A stretch of DNA of 64,000 bases from UBA12567 sp964598425 (GCA_964598425.1 CAZRBV010000010.1:8520-72519), one strand, 5' to 3'. Positions 44,202 to 53,759 are shown, numbered from the stretch's first letter. The notes: generated by a model from the sequence alone, not told the origin. Numbers and translations: made by a program.

Positions 44202-46943
44202 GTGGTTCATCACAGCACAGTCGGAGTGGCACTTGGAATCGTTTGTGCCACCGTCGTTTCCGGGCTGGCAATGGCCAAGGACGATGCGTTTGTCAGCACC
44301 ACCATGCTGGAGGACACAGACGCGAATCGCCGCATTGAGTTTCGGATCGAACCGCCCGTCAAGTCGACGGTTCGAATCGACAACGAAGCGTGGTCGATCT
44401 ACCGGCTCGGAGGCGAGAGCATTGCGGTGGAGGCTGGCGAGCCAGCCCTGCCGGACGTGCGTCGAAGTGTGCTGATCGGTCCGACCGACGATGTCGAGGC
44501 CCGGCTGGTCGAGGGGTCGTACTACGACATTCAAGGCGTTCAGATCGCGCCGAGCAGGGGCCTGATCAGCCGAGCGGTCGATCCAGCCAGCGTCCCCTAC
44601 ACCTTTGGCAAGGTGTACGACTCGGCCGGATTCTGGCCTGCCGATCCTGTGTCGATTGATGATCCCCACATCATGCGAAATACGCGAGGCGCCGTGTTGA
44701 AGGTTCGCCCGCTGCAGTGGAACCCTTCCACTCATACGCTGCGAGTCTGGACCGACATGATTGTCGATGTTCAGACCGTTGGTGTGGCGACTGAGAATGT
44801 ATTGACGGGTCGCGCATTGAACACTCACAGCGACAACGCCGCATGGGAAACGCTGTACCAGCGGCACTACATCAACTATCCGGCCGAGACGCGCTACGAC
44901 CCACTCGAACTTGGTGGCGGCATGCTCATCATCTGCCACGACCCATGGCTTGCAAATGTGCAGCCACTCGCGGATCACAAGAACAGCATCGGTGTTAACA
45001 CCACTGTTGTCGGCGTCTCGACGATCGGAAACAGTCCGTCGAGCATCGAAGCGTACATCGACTCCATGTATGACGATGGTGACTTGAGCTATGTGCTGTT
45101 GGTCGGCGACGCCCAGCACATCTCTGCCTACACCTCCTATGACAATGGTCTATCCGATCCCATCTACGGCAAGATGACGAATGATGATTACCCGGAAGTC
45201 TTCCTCGGAAGATTCTCAGCCGAGTCGGCCGCAGATGTGGACACCCAGGTCGAGCGAACGATCGCATACGAAGTGGATGCCTGGACTCAGAAGCCTGAGT
45301 ACTTGCGAGCACTCGGAATCGGCTCTGATCAGGGTGACGGGGCGGGCGATGATGGCGAGTCGGATGATGTCCACCTCGGATACATCCTCGATCAGCTTGA
45401 AGAATATGGCTACACCCATACCCAAGGCGAGTTCGACCCCAGCGGAAGCATTCCGGATGCAGTGGCCGCCCTCAACGAGGGAATCGGCACGATCGCGTAC
45501 TGCGGCCACGGGAGCGAGACCTGCTTCGGCAATGGCGCGCCATTGTGCGTTTCTGACGTCAATGCACTTCAAAACACCGAGATGCTCCCCTGGATCGTCT
45601 CGGTGGCTTGCGTGAACGGCGCGTTTGCATCAGGCACGTGCTTCGCGGAGTCATGGCTCAGAGCCACCCATAACGGCGCTCCCACAGGTGCCATCGGCAT
45701 GTACGCCTCAACCATCAATCAGAGCTGGGCACCGCCGATGTGCGCAGAGGATGAGGTCTACGATTGCTACACCGCCGAGGAATACACCACGCTGGGCGTG
45801 CTGTTCATGGCGGGATCCTGCCAGATGATGGATGAGTACGGCAGTGGGGGCGTTGACATGTACAACACGTGGCACTGCTTCGGTGACCCATCTGTCGTCG
45901 TTGTCGGTACAGCGGCGCCTCCCACCGGGATGCGCGTGGCAGGCAGCGGATTCGCTGCCGAAGGACCCAACGGCGGTCCGTTTGCGCCCAGCAGTTGCGA
46001 GTTCGTGCTGGCGAATCATGACGAGTCAGCGATTTCGTTTGCTGTGAGCGGCGGCGCATCGTGGATGGACTTCTCTCCGTCGAGCGGCTCCATTCCAGTC
46101 GGCGGCGAAGTCATTGTGTCTGCAAGCTTGAATGCCAACGCAAACAATCTGCCTAATGGCATGCACAATGCAACCCTTTCATTCGTCAATCAGACGAACC
46201 ACGATGGCGATGTCGACAAGGGATTCTCAATCAACGTGGGCATTCCAGTCCCCGTACTTGAGTGGAACTTTGACTCAGATCCAGGCTGGTCAACTGAAGG
46301 TGAATGGGCCTTTGGTCAGCCGACCGGGCACGGCGGCGACAACTATGGCAATGCCGATCCGAATTCGGGCGCAACGGGCAGTCATGTCTACGGTGTGAAT
46401 CTGAATGGCGATTACAGCCTCAATGTCGGATCGATGAACCTCACGTCCAACGCGATAGATTGCAGCGACTACTCCGACACAAGCGTGTCGTTCCAGCGAT
46501 GGCTCAACTGCGACTATCAGAGCTACGTCATTGATACGTTTGAAGTCTCCAACGACGGCGCCAACTGGAACTCGCTCTGGGGCAACTCGAGCAGTGGCGA
46601 AACCGCCGACAGTTCGTGGTCGACCCAGGAGTACGACATTTCCGCCATCGCAGATGGCGAGTCGACGGTCTATCTCCGATGGACTCACGCAGTCAACGAC
46701 TTTGCGTGGGCATACAGCGGCTGGAACATCGACGATGTTGTCATCAGTGCGATTGACGCAGGCGGCGAGCCGTGCTTCGGCGACGTCGATGGCTCTGGCT
46801 CGGTCGGCACCGACGACCTGCTGACGGTCATCGGCGAGTTCGGCTGCACCAGCGGCTGCGGAGGCGGCGACATCAATGGCGACGGCGTGGTCGACGCCAA
46901 CGACATCCTCGGAGTCGTCGGCGCCTGGGGCAGTTGCCTCTGA
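44202..46943 (+). CDS. Secreted gingipain-type cysteine protease (peptidase C25) with double EF-hand tail
   Basis: The 913-residue product has a signal peptide (about 1-25), a prodomain-like region to about 225, and the C25 domain with catalytic His436 (YCGHGSE) and Cys470 (SVACVNG). Around 610-670 is a beta-sandwich with SGGASWMDFSPSSGSI (BACON-like), and around 685-860 a jelly-roll domain. The tail has DVDGSGSVGTDDLL and DINGDGVVDANDIL and ends WGSCL. The start is the GTG at 44202 with AAGGAG about eight bases upstream. C25 peptidases are best known from Bacteroidetes, where they carry a type IX secretion tail; here the EF-hand tail takes that place. Confidence 0.92.
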   Translation: MVHHSTVGVALGIVCATVVSGLAMAKDDAFVSTTMLEDTDANRRIEFRIEPPVKSTVRIDNEAWSIYRLGGESIAVEAGEPALPDVRRSVLIGPTDDVEARLVEGSYYDIQGVQIAPSRGLISRAVDPASVPYTFGKVYDSAGFWPADPVSIDDPHIMRNTRGAVLKVRPLQWNPSTHTLRVWTDMIVDVQTVGVATENVLTGRALNTHSDNAAWETLYQRHYINYPAETRYDPLELGGGMLIICHDPWLANVQPLADHKNSIGVNTTVVGVSTIGNSPSSIEAYIDSMYDDGDLSYVLLVGDAQHISAYTSYDNGLSDPIYGKMTNDDYPEVFLGRFSAESAADVDTQVERTIAYEVDAWTQKPEYLRALGIGSDQGDGAGDDGESDDVHLGYILDQLEEYGYTHTQGEFDPSGSIPDAVAALNEGIGTIAYCGHGSETCFGNGAPLCVSDVNALQNTEMLPWIVSVACVNGAFASGTCFAESWLRATHNGAPTGAIGMYASTINQSWAPPMCAEDEVYDCYTAEEYTTLGVLFMAGSCQMMDEYGSGGVDMYNTWHCFGDPSVVVVGTAAPPTGMRVAGSGFAAEGPNGGPFAPSSCEFVLANHDESAISFAVSGGASWMDFSPSSGSIPVGGEVIVSASLNANANNLPNGMHNATLSFVNQTNHDGDVDKGFSINVGIPVPVLEWNFDSDPGWSTEGEWAFGQPTGHGGDNYGNADPNSGATGSHVYGVNLNGDYSLNVGSMNLTSNAIDCSDYSDTSVSFQRWLNCDYQSYVIDTFEVSNDGANWNSLWGNSSSGETADSSWSTQEYDISAIADGESTVYLRWTHAVNDFAWAYSGWNIDDVVISAIDAGGEPCFGDVDGSGSVGTDDLLTVIGEFGCTSGCGGGDINGDGVVDANDILGVVGAWGSCL

Positions 46944-46974
46944 TTCGACTCCGCATTTCAATGTGTGCTCAAAC

Positions 46975-47006
46975 CCGCCCCCCTTCTCAATTGAGAAGGG
47001 GGGCGG
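46975..47006. terminator. Terminator after the C25 protease gene
   Basis: A perfect 16-bp palindrome (46975-46990 with 46991-47006, effective loop AATT) lies 31 bases after the stop. Strong stem but only a short T run. Confidence 0.7.
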
Positions 47007-47156
47007 TTCATTCGTTGGCAAGGCTCTGCGCGGCCCTGGCCGACAGAAGAGTTTGCCTGCATTTACGGGATTACCGTTCCCCACTCGCCTCGGCGTCCGC
47101 ATGAGGACGTAGTGGCCCGCCAATGGGGGCGTAGTCGAGCGTGGGGAGTGAGTTTC

Positions 47157-49163
47157 ATGTCATGGTTATGCATTGTGTGTCTGGCCGCAGTGAGTGCCAG
47201 CGAGTCTCCTGTCGCCGCTGCGGCCTGGCAGGATGGATTGCTCTATGCCGAGTTCGAGGAGGGAGTCCCTGTCAACGAGGTCATGGAGCTCATCGTGAGC
47301 CCGCAGACTCACTTGGCAGGAGGCGAGTTGGTAGGCGCGCGTTGGCGACAACGTGCAGCCGATATCTCGGACGCGAGGTGGGATGAGATGATGCAGAGAA
47401 CGCGGAGCCAATTCCGGCACAGTGCAAGCAACGCGCGGCAGTCAGTGCTGATCAGGCCAACCTGTTCGAGAACAGTCGAGGCCGCCGTAGACGCGCTACG
47501 CCGCTGCGGTCTCGTCCGACGGGCGAGCCGATTTCCGCAGATCTTCTTTCCGTCGCATGTTCCTGGTTACCAGAACCTTCAGACGTATGAAAACCAGCGG
47601 TTGACCGGCGGGGTTGGAGCTGAGAAGGTCTGGGCTGAACTCTCGGTCTATGGGCATGGGGTGGCTGTGTGTGACATTGAGGGCGACTTCAATCAGGATC
47701 ATTGCGATCTTCCAGAGGTTCAGATCATCGGGCCGGATCCTGACCAGTTCGGGGATGATCCGAATCACGCGACGGCGGTGCTTGGAGAAGTCGTCTCGCT
47801 TGATGATGGCGTCGGTACCACGGGCATTGCGCCGGACGCATCCGCTGCCTTTGCAACCTTGTACAACGACTTTGGTTGGGACCTTGGCGAGGCCATCCTC
47901 AATGCAACCGATGCGCTGCCGGCTGGCTCCATCCTCATTTTGGAGATTCACATCCCTGGCCCGAACTATCAGAACGACGGGACCCAATTCGGACTCGTGC
48001 CAGGAGAGTGGTACGAGCCATGGTTTGACGACATCCAGACCGCAGTCGCAAACGGCATGGTGGTAGTTGAAGCGGGTGGGAACGGCTCGCAGGATCTTGA
48101 CAGTCAGGACTACCAGCAAGGAAACGGCGGACACTGGCCATTCATGCCTGGCAATGACTCGGGAGCCATCATCGTAGGGGCAGGTGGTGCGTGGAACAGT
48201 TGCTATGGCAGCACATGGCGATCACGCTTGAGCTTCTCCAATTGGGGCTCCCGGGTTGATGTGCAAGGCTGGGGAGAGTGCGTCGTGACCACCGGGTATG
48301 GCTACCTGTGGAACCAGACTGATTGCACCTACACAAATGTGTTTGGTGGCACGTCCTCAGCCTCGCCGATCGTCGCTGGCGCAGCTGCCCTCGTGCAGTC
48401 GTGGGTTCAGGACTATCGCGGCGCCAACCTCAGCAGCGTTGCCATGCGTTCACTGCTCACAGCAACGGGGAATCCGCAGACGAATGGTCAGTACCCTGCC
48501 TCTCAACACATCGGCCCGCTTCCCGATGCCTACGAGGCTATCCAATCCTATGACGACTTCTTCGTCGTTCAGGTTCCAGAGGACTACCCAACGATCGCCG
48601 ACGCCATTGCAGCGTCGGCCGGGGGGGAGCAGATCATCGTCGGTCCGGGGACCTACGTGGGGCCACTGGACTTTGATGGCCGCACGCTGACTCTGACCTC
48701 AACGGAAGGGCCTGAGGCCACGACCATCGATGCAGCGCAGCAGGGAACCACAGTGACACTGATGTCACATGAGTCTCCGACGATCGACGGGTTCACCGTG
48801 ACCGGGGGGCACGCCGTGCTCGGGTCAGCGTTCCGAATCAACGGCAACCCGGCAATCAAGAACTGCATCATTCGTGACAATATTGCGACTACGAACTACT
48901 GCATTCTGTCATCCGGAGATCCAGTGATATCCAATACGATGTTCTGCCAGAACACGCCAAACAATGTGGCTGTTTCGTGGGTTGACGGAGGGGGCAACTC
49001 CTTTGAGGACGTCTGCCCCGGCAATGAGCCGTGTGACGGCGATGTGACAGGCGATGGGATTGTCGACGTCAATGACATTCTTCAGGCTGTATCCGGATTC
49101 GGAACCGAATACGGCGTTGATGACATCCTCCTCATCCTCAAGAACTTCGGGGCTCCCTGCTGA
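47157..49163 (+). CDS. Secreted subtilisin-like protease (S8) fused to beta-helix module and EF-hand tail
   Basis: The 668-residue product has a signal peptide (about 1-18), a prodomain, and an S8 domain with Asp173 (VCDIEGDF), His204 (PNHATAV) and Ser400 (GTSSASP). The Asp and His motifs differ from the DTG and HGT classics, so it is a divergent subfamily. From about 475 a short beta-helix module (VPEDYPTIADAIAASAGGEQ onward) runs to about 620, then the tail CDGDVTGDGIVDVNDILQAV ... LKNFGAPC. The beta-helix plus tail is closely related to that of the thioredoxin-fold protein at 50958. ATG 47157 has GGGGAG nine bases upstream. Confidence 0.9.
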   Translation: MSWLCIVCLAAVSASESPVAAAAWQDGLLYAEFEEGVPVNEVMELIVSPQTHLAGGELVGARWRQRAADISDARWDEMMQRTRSQFRHSASNARQSVLIRPTCSRTVEAAVDALRRCGLVRRASRFPQIFFPSHVPGYQNLQTYENQRLTGGVGAEKVWAELSVYGHGVAVCDIEGDFNQDHCDLPEVQIIGPDPDQFGDDPNHATAVLGEVVSLDDGVGTTGIAPDASAAFATLYNDFGWDLGEAILNATDALPAGSILILEIHIPGPNYQNDGTQFGLVPGEWYEPWFDDIQTAVANGMVVVEAGGNGSQDLDSQDYQQGNGGHWPFMPGNDSGAIIVGAGGAWNSCYGSTWRSRLSFSNWGSRVDVQGWGECVVTTGYGYLWNQTDCTYTNVFGGTSSASPIVAGAAALVQSWVQDYRGANLSSVAMRSLLTATGNPQTNGQYPASQHIGPLPDAYEAIQSYDDFFVVQVPEDYPTIADAIAASAGGEQIIVGPGTYVGPLDFDGRTLTLTSTEGPEATTIDAAQQGTTVTLMSHESPTIDGFTVTGGHAVLGSAFRINGNPAIKNCIIRDNIATTNYCILSSGDPVISNTMFCQNTPNNVAVSWVDGGGNSFEDVCPGNEPCDGDVTGDGIVDVNDILQAVSGFGTEYGVDDILLILKNFGAPC

Positions 49164-49232
49164 CCTGATCAGCCGATCTTGGCTGCGGGGAGCTCTCGCA
49201 GTCTGAATCCGCCACGCGGGGAGCTGTCCTCA

Positions 49233-49943
49233 ATGTCCGTGGAGTCGAATGTGGCGACCAATTCACCACTATGGCGACCAATTCACCCAGTTGTTGTCGA
49301 TGTCCCCTGTGGCGCAGGTGCCTTCCTGCTGCGGCTCAAGGACAACGGGTTTGAGCATGCCATCGGACTTGACATTCAGAACGAGATGGCATTTGAGCAT
49401 CAGGGGTTTCTGCAAGGCGACATGACCGAGACTCTTCCACTCGAGAAGGAGAGTGTGGATGCCTGTGTCTGCATCGACGGCATTGAGCACATCGCACGGC
49501 AGCAGGACTTCGTGAGGGAAGTGGCGAGGGTACTTCGGCCAGGCGGGGAGTTCATCATCTCGACGCCAAACATCAGCGCGATCAGATCCCGCTGGAAGTG
49601 GCTGCTGACGGGACACCATCACAAGTGCAGCTCGCCGCTCGACGAGCGGCACCCGTGCCCCTCCCACCACATCGGAATGATCTCCTTCCCCGAGCTGCGA
49701 TATCTTCTCCACACCAACGGATTCAGGATCGAGGCGATCCGCACCAATCGAATCAAGGCGGCAGCGTGGCTTACGGCCCCCCTGATACCGCTTGCGATGT
49801 TGGCAACCTGGCTGGTCTATCGATCCAGAGGCCCGAAGGAAGGTACTTCTCAGATTTGCCGAGAGGTTCAGACGGCGATGTCTGGTCGTTCACTGCTTCT
49901 TGGAGAGACCATGATCGTTCGGGCGGTTCAAGTTGGGGGTTAG
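49233..49943 (+). CDS. Class I SAM-dependent methyltransferase, short N-terminus
   Basis: The 236-residue protein has motif I VDVPCGAGAFLLRL, the acidic end of strand 2 (GLDIQ), the motif II region SVDACVCIDGIEHI and LRPGGEFIISTPN. The SAM-binding motif starts only about 20 residues from the start, shorter than usual, and the DNA encoding this N-terminus contains a 16-base duplication, so the 5' end may be rearranged. A hydrophobic segment (AAWLTAPLIPLAMLATWLVY) lies near the C-terminus, suggesting membrane association, as in methyltransferases of polysaccharide or lipid synthesis. The substrate is unknown. Confidence 0.78.
   Translation: MSVESNVATNSPLWRPIHPVVVDVPCGAGAFLLRLKDNGFEHAIGLDIQNEMAFEHQGFLQGDMTETLPLEKESVDACVCIDGIEHIARQQDFVREVARVLRPGGEFIISTPNISAIRSRWKWLLTGHHHKCSSPLDERHPCPSHHIGMISFPELRYLLHTNGFRIEAIRTNRIKAAAWLTAPLIPLAMLATWLVYRSRGPKEGTSQICREVQTAMSGRSLLLGETMIVRAVQVGG
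49252..49287. repeat. 16-base duplication in the methyltransferase 5' end
   Basis: TGGCGACCAATTCACC occurs at 49252-49267 and again at 49272-49287, separated by four bases. The 20-base offset is not a multiple of three, so the two copies are read in different frames. Confidence 0.75.
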
Positions 49944-50440
49944 GCCTCTGTGAGAGGATCAACAATTGGTCTCGCTGGGAGCGGTGGGGGTTCCGATGCG
50001 ACGCGTACGAGCCCGTCGTACTTTCGCCAGCCCCACTGGCAGCATGCATGCGAGTACAGAACGCCGCACTCCGGGCACTGACCTGTTGGCTTGCCAACAG
50101 GCACAGGGTGCCCACACTCAAGGCACAACAGGAAGTCGTGACGGCGTGCAAGTCGGCGCCATCGCCGCCGATGTATGACGAGGCAGATGTTGGCCGCAAC
50201 CACAAGAGCAAGGCCGATGGCAGCTCCATACGCGAGCTGAATATCGAACAGAATCTCCAGCCCAAATGCAATGCCGAAGAGCGCCACCATTGGCGCCGCC
50301 CCAACGAGGGCTGCAGATGCGACCGTCTTCCACTTGGATCCCCCGCCAACCCTCGCGACAAACGGAACATGCTTCAGGGTGATCTTCTCCTGGGCAGTGG
50401 GCACCGAAGTCTCCTTGGTGTCAGCGCGAGTGGGCGTCAA
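49940..50440 (-). CDS. Two-TM protein with C-terminal zinc ribbon
   Basis: The 166-residue product has two membrane segments (about 40-62 and 68-90), then a basic linker RRRWRRLARR and a zinc ribbon with Cys106, Cys109 (CLECG) and Cys122, Cys125 (CPECG). Proteins of this layout are common in planctomycetes and have no known function. It converges with the methyltransferase gene with a four-base overlap of the stops. Confidence 0.72.
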   Translation of the reverse strand: MTPTRADTKETSVPTAQEKITLKHVPFVARVGGGSKWKTVASAALVGAAPMVALFGIAFGLEILFDIQLAYGAAIGLALVVAANICLVIHRRRWRRLARRHDFLLCLECGHPVPVGKPTGQCPECGVLYSHACCQWGWRKYDGLVRVASEPPPLPARPIVDPLTEA

Positions 50441-50904
50441 TGATAGGCCGCAGTCATGATCTCTTCCGCAGCAGGCAGTCCAAGGTCAATTGGACGGCGC
50501 ACCAGCAGTGGCGAGCACCGTTTCAGCATCGGCTCTTCAGCCTCAAGCACGTCGAGGGCACTGATCTGCGTTCTGCAAGCGGATGGATCAGGACGGTCTT
50601 GCAGGGCGGCCCCGCGATTGCCGGTGAGAGCGAGGGTGTTGCCCCGTGCTGCATTGCGCTTGCTTCACAAGGAACGGACGACGCCGCCGGGCTTCTGATG
50701 ACTCACGCCCCCCCCGGTGTTGTGAGTTTGCCCGTTGGTATCACCTCGTGCGAACCTATGACGGAGCGGCGATGCAAAGATGCAAACGTGAGTCGAAGGC
50801 CTGATCGTTCTGGTTGCCCCGTCCGAGTACGACGCTCCCGCAAACCCGCGCAGGGAGGGGCTGCGGAGCTGGCCACAGCCGGTTGTACTGGGTGAAGCAA
50901 GAAA
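50441..50904. other. Gap without a convincing gene
   Basis: A plus-strand frame is open from 50440 to 50895 (151 codons). Its first two thirds look protein-like in composition but match no family I recognise, and no ribosome site precedes its ATG, which overlaps the divergent start at 50440. Overlapping minus-strand frames are shorter and Arg/Ser rich. It may be a decayed gene. Confidence 0.3.
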
Positions 50905-50934
50905 ACCGCCCCGAACCATGCGATTCGGGGCGGT
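50905..50934 (-). terminator. Terminator of the thioredoxin-fold protein gene
   Basis: An 11-bp stem (50905-50915 with 50924-50934) with an eight-base loop is followed on the minus strand by TTTCTTGCTT. Confidence 0.8.
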
Positions 50935-50957
50935 GCGTAATTGGAGCAAGGTGTTGT

Positions 50958-52304
50958 TCAGCAGGAGTTGCCGAAGTTCTCAAGAACCTCAAGGATGTCA
51001 TCTACCCAATAGTCGGTGCCAAATCCAGAAACGGCCTCAAGAATGTCGTTCACATTCACCTCTCCGTCACCGGTGAGATCGCCATCGCAAGGCTCATCGC
51101 CCGGGCAGGTATCCTGGAAATCATTTCCGCCACCATCGGTCCATGTCACCGCCACGTTGTTTGGGCTGTTGCTGCAGAAGAGCGTGCCCGAGATCACCGG
51201 GTTGCCTGAAGACAGGACGCAGTAATTGCTCGTTGCAACATTGTCGCGAATGATGCAGTTGGAGATGGTGGGATTGCCGTTGATCCGCATGGCAGATCCC
51301 AGGGCCGTGTAGCCGTTCTGAATCGTGAAGCCGTCAACTGTGGCAGATTCCTGCGCCATCAAGGTGATAACGGTGCCTTGGGCGTCACCATCAATGATGG
51401 TCTCTTCTGCACCACCCGATGAGACGAGATTGACGGAACGACCGTGAAAATCGAGGACTCCTGTGTAGGTGCCCGGCATCACAGTGATGGTGCTGCCGCT
51501 TCCTACCGCATCGATGGCTGTCTGAATGGAGGTGTAATCGCCGCCGGGTCCGACCGTGACATCAGCAGGGGGAAGCTCTCCGTGCTCGTGCCTCGTGGTG
51601 TTATGGATCTGGGCAGGGCCGGAGCTGCTGGGCTCCTCGGCGATGCACAGATACGTCACGTCCTCAGGAGCAGCAAGGCTTTCTCCTGTGAGCGTAAAGG
51701 TGTGGTCAAAGACGTGCGAGTCGCCCGGCTGAACAGTGACCTCGAAGGAGGTCATGGCCTTCCGGACGGTGTTGTACTGAACTTCGTTCGCTTCGGGAAA
51801 CCCGGGGTCATCAAAGCACTGCAGGAGCTGGATCCGCATGCTGTGGGCAGCAGCTCCCGCATCCACGCTGACCTCGCAGGTCAGCTGGTACTGGCTTGCA
51901 GAAAGCTCATCGCCCTGCATCGAGATGGAGACCGAGGTCGGCCGGGAGAGACAAGAGTTGAGCCGATTGTTCAAGTCATTGTAATTCGCAGCCACCGAGC
52001 CGCTCGAGCCAACCTTCTGGTTCCAGCCATCCAGCTGCACGGTCGGATATCCGCCGACGTTGTAGAAGTCTTCGCGATTATCGCCCCAGCTCGTGGTGTA
52101 ACTGTCGGCGCAGTGCACCATCACGCCAATCAGGTCGTTCGGCCGGTCCTCTTGAAGTTGGCCGATCGCCTCCGAGACAGACGGGCAATACGTGCACCAC
52201 GTCGCGGTAAAGTCCTCGACAATGACGACCCGTTGAGCCCCCAGAGCATATGAGCTTGTCGCCAAGGCCGCAGCGCCAGCACAGGTAATCAACATGTGGC
52301 CCAT
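50958..52304 (-). CDS. Secreted thioredoxin-fold protein fused to beta-helix module and EF-hand tail
   Basis: The 448-residue product has a signal peptide (about 1-22), a thioredoxin-like domain (about 25-150) with the redox motif CTYC at 37-40 and a cis-Pro in GGYPTVQLDG, a beta-sandwich region (about 150-260, as in Omp28-like proteins), a short beta-helix module (about 265-400) and the tail CDGDLTGDGEVNVNDILEAV ... LENFGNSC. The last 190 residues closely resemble those of the S8 protease at 47157. A role in disulfide chemistry outside the cytoplasm is plausible. The ATG at 52304 has GGAGA six bases upstream. Confidence 0.88.
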   Translation of the reverse strand: MGHMLITCAGAAALATSSYALGAQRVVIVEDFTATWCTYCPSVSEAIGQLQEDRPNDLIGVMVHCADSYTTSWGDNREDFYNVGGYPTVQLDGWNQKVGSSGSVAANYNDLNNRLNSCLSRPTSVSISMQGDELSASQYQLTCEVSVDAGAAAHSMRIQLLQCFDDPGFPEANEVQYNTVRKAMTSFEVTVQPGDSHVFDHTFTLTGESLAAPEDVTYLCIAEEPSSSGPAQIHNTTRHEHGELPPADVTVGPGGDYTSIQTAIDAVGSGSTITVMPGTYTGVLDFHGRSVNLVSSGGAEETIIDGDAQGTVITLMAQESATVDGFTIQNGYTALGSAMRINGNPTISNCIIRDNVATSNYCVLSSGNPVISGTLFCSNSPNNVAVTWTDGGGNDFQDTCPGDEPCDGDLTGDGEVNVNDILEAVSGFGTDYWVDDILEVLENFGNSC

Positions 52305-52353
52305 CGCGTGTCTCCTCATCGTCAGGATTTTGAATATATACCCCACCACCAAA

Positions 52354-52385
52354 AACTCTCTGCCGCCTGCCGGCGGCAGAGAGTT
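52354..52385 (-). terminator. Terminator of the pseudopilin gene
   Basis: A perfect 14-bp stem (52354-52367 with 52372-52385) with a four-base loop is followed on the minus strand by TTTGG. It separates the pseudopilin gene from the thioredoxin-fold gene. Confidence 0.8.
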
Positions 52386-52395
52386 GAGCATTCAA

Positions 52396-53433
52396 TCAAC
52401 CGGGATGGTCCTCATCCCATGTCAGCATGTCAAGAAAGTCGCCAATGTCGATGCCATAGTTATTGTTCGTCGGATCCTTGGTTGCCTTTCGGAAATCAAG
52501 CGTCTCGAGCGAACCCGCGATCTGCCCGTCGCTGGTGCGGTTGACTTCGTTGTACCTCATGGCGCCAAGGAAACTGTCAGAACTGTTGCAGGGGTGGCAG
52601 ACGCCGCCCTGAGGATTCGCACATTCGAAGCCGAAGAGGCTGTCAAGCAACGCGTCGCCACCAGATGTGTCTTCGGGAATCAGCGGCGCGATGTGCTTCG
52701 GATAGAAGGAGGTTTCGTCGTTGATGTTGCCACCGTTGTAGCAGATCAGGCCGATCCACTCGTGATCACGGCCATAGAAGCCGTATGCGTCATTGAGTGC
52801 GCCGTCCTGGTGCTCGTCGCCGTTCAGCTTGGGGCCGCGGGTGCCGATGATGGCAAAGTCGGGACCACGCATCTTGGATCGCTCGGTCCACTGATCGTCT
52901 ACCCGCTTGCCAACCAATGGCATCGAGAAGTACGAGGAGTGCGACTGCTCGCCGGCAAGATCGAAGTCCAGGAACAGGTTGGTATCCCAGTGGACATCAT
53001 CGCCATCAGTGGCTGGGTTGGGCATGTAGTTGTCGTACCGGTAATTGTCGTAGACAAAAACGTTCGCTGAGGGATCGGAGGGCGAAACGAGTTCGCCTGG
53101 CGTGAACAGGTTCTGCATCAGGCTCGCCGAGTACACCGCGGCGTTGTGGTTGTAGCCCCATTGCGGCGCCCCTCGCCCGGCCACTTCACGCTCCTGAGTG
53201 CCAACCATGACTTTGTCTCGGTCGATGTGCGAAGGCACAGGGTACGAGCCCTTGTTGCTGCCACTGTAGGCGGTCCAACCAGAGTGAATCTGCCGGAGCA
53301 GGTTCTTGTCTGTCTGCATGCGGGCGTTCTCCTGAGCGCGTGAGAGCGCGGGGAGAAGAATGCCCATGAGGATCGCAATGATGGTGATAACCACCAGCAG
53401 TTCGATCAGGGTGAAGGCTCGTCGCTTGTTCAT
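52396..53433 (-). CDS. Type II secretion / type IV pseudopilin-like protein
   Basis: The 345-residue product starts MNKRRAFTLIELLVV, a class III signal with the prepilin peptidase site before Phe and the +5 Glu, followed by a hydrophobic helix and a beta-rich C-domain with EEP-like acidic segments. The -1 residue is Ala rather than Gly, as often seen in planctomycete members. It resembles the DUF1559-type pseudopilins that are highly multiplied in planctomycetes, but I do not identify the exact subfamily. ATG 53433 was chosen (AGGA 11 bases upstream); another ATG four codons upstream is possible. Confidence 0.82.
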   Translation of the reverse strand: MNKRRAFTLIELLVVITIIAILMGILLPALSRAQENARMQTDKNLLRQIHSGWTAYSGSNKGSYPVPSHIDRDKVMVGTQEREVAGRGAPQWGYNHNAAVYSASLMQNLFTPGELVSPSDPSANVFVYDNYRYDNYMPNPATDGDDVHWDTNLFLDFDLAGEQSHSSYFSMPLVGKRVDDQWTERSKMRGPDFAIIGTRGPKLNGDEHQDGALNDAYGFYGRDHEWIGLICYNGGNINDETSFYPKHIAPLIPEDTSGGDALLDSLFGFECANPQGGVCHPCNSSDSFLGAMRYNEVNRTSDGQIAGSLETLDFRKATKDPTNNNYGIDIGDFLDMLTWDEDHPG

Positions 53434-53707
53434 ACTGAATGTCATCCTGAAAGGGCACGGGGCCGTTTTCGTTCGGTGATTCAATGCTCATACGGAGAGA
53501 ATCGAATCCCAGGTCCAAAGCACGCGGGCACGCTGCAGGCTCAACCATGACGCTCGGCATCGGTGCCATGGCCTCGCTACAGCTATCCCCAACAAACTAT
53601 ACGGGAATGTGGGGACGGTGCAAGCAGAGGTCCGCAGATCTGACCCATCGGGTTCCATTTGAGCACCAAAAAGAGCCATTATTGGAGCGGTGCGGCAGAG
53701 AATTGAA
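53434..53707. other. Leader region of the pseudopilin gene
   Basis: About 270 bases with no supported ORF on either strand. It must contain the promoter of the pseudopilin gene; I could not place -35 and -10 boxes with confidence. Confidence 0.4.
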
Positions 53708-53735
53708 GACGGGCTCGGCCGCAGCCGAGCCCGTC
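53708..53735 (-). terminator. Terminator of the double EF-hand tail protein
   Basis: A perfect 12-bp stem (53708-53719 with 53724-53735), loop CGCA, is followed on the minus strand by TTCAATTCTC. Confidence 0.75.
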
Positions 53736-53759
53736 AGGGGGATTGAAGTGTGCTGCGGG

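Noticed and set aside
46975..47006. Perfect palindrome as an operator or recombination site
   Set aside because: It lies just after a stop codon, with the next gene 150 bases on; a terminator is the simpler reading.
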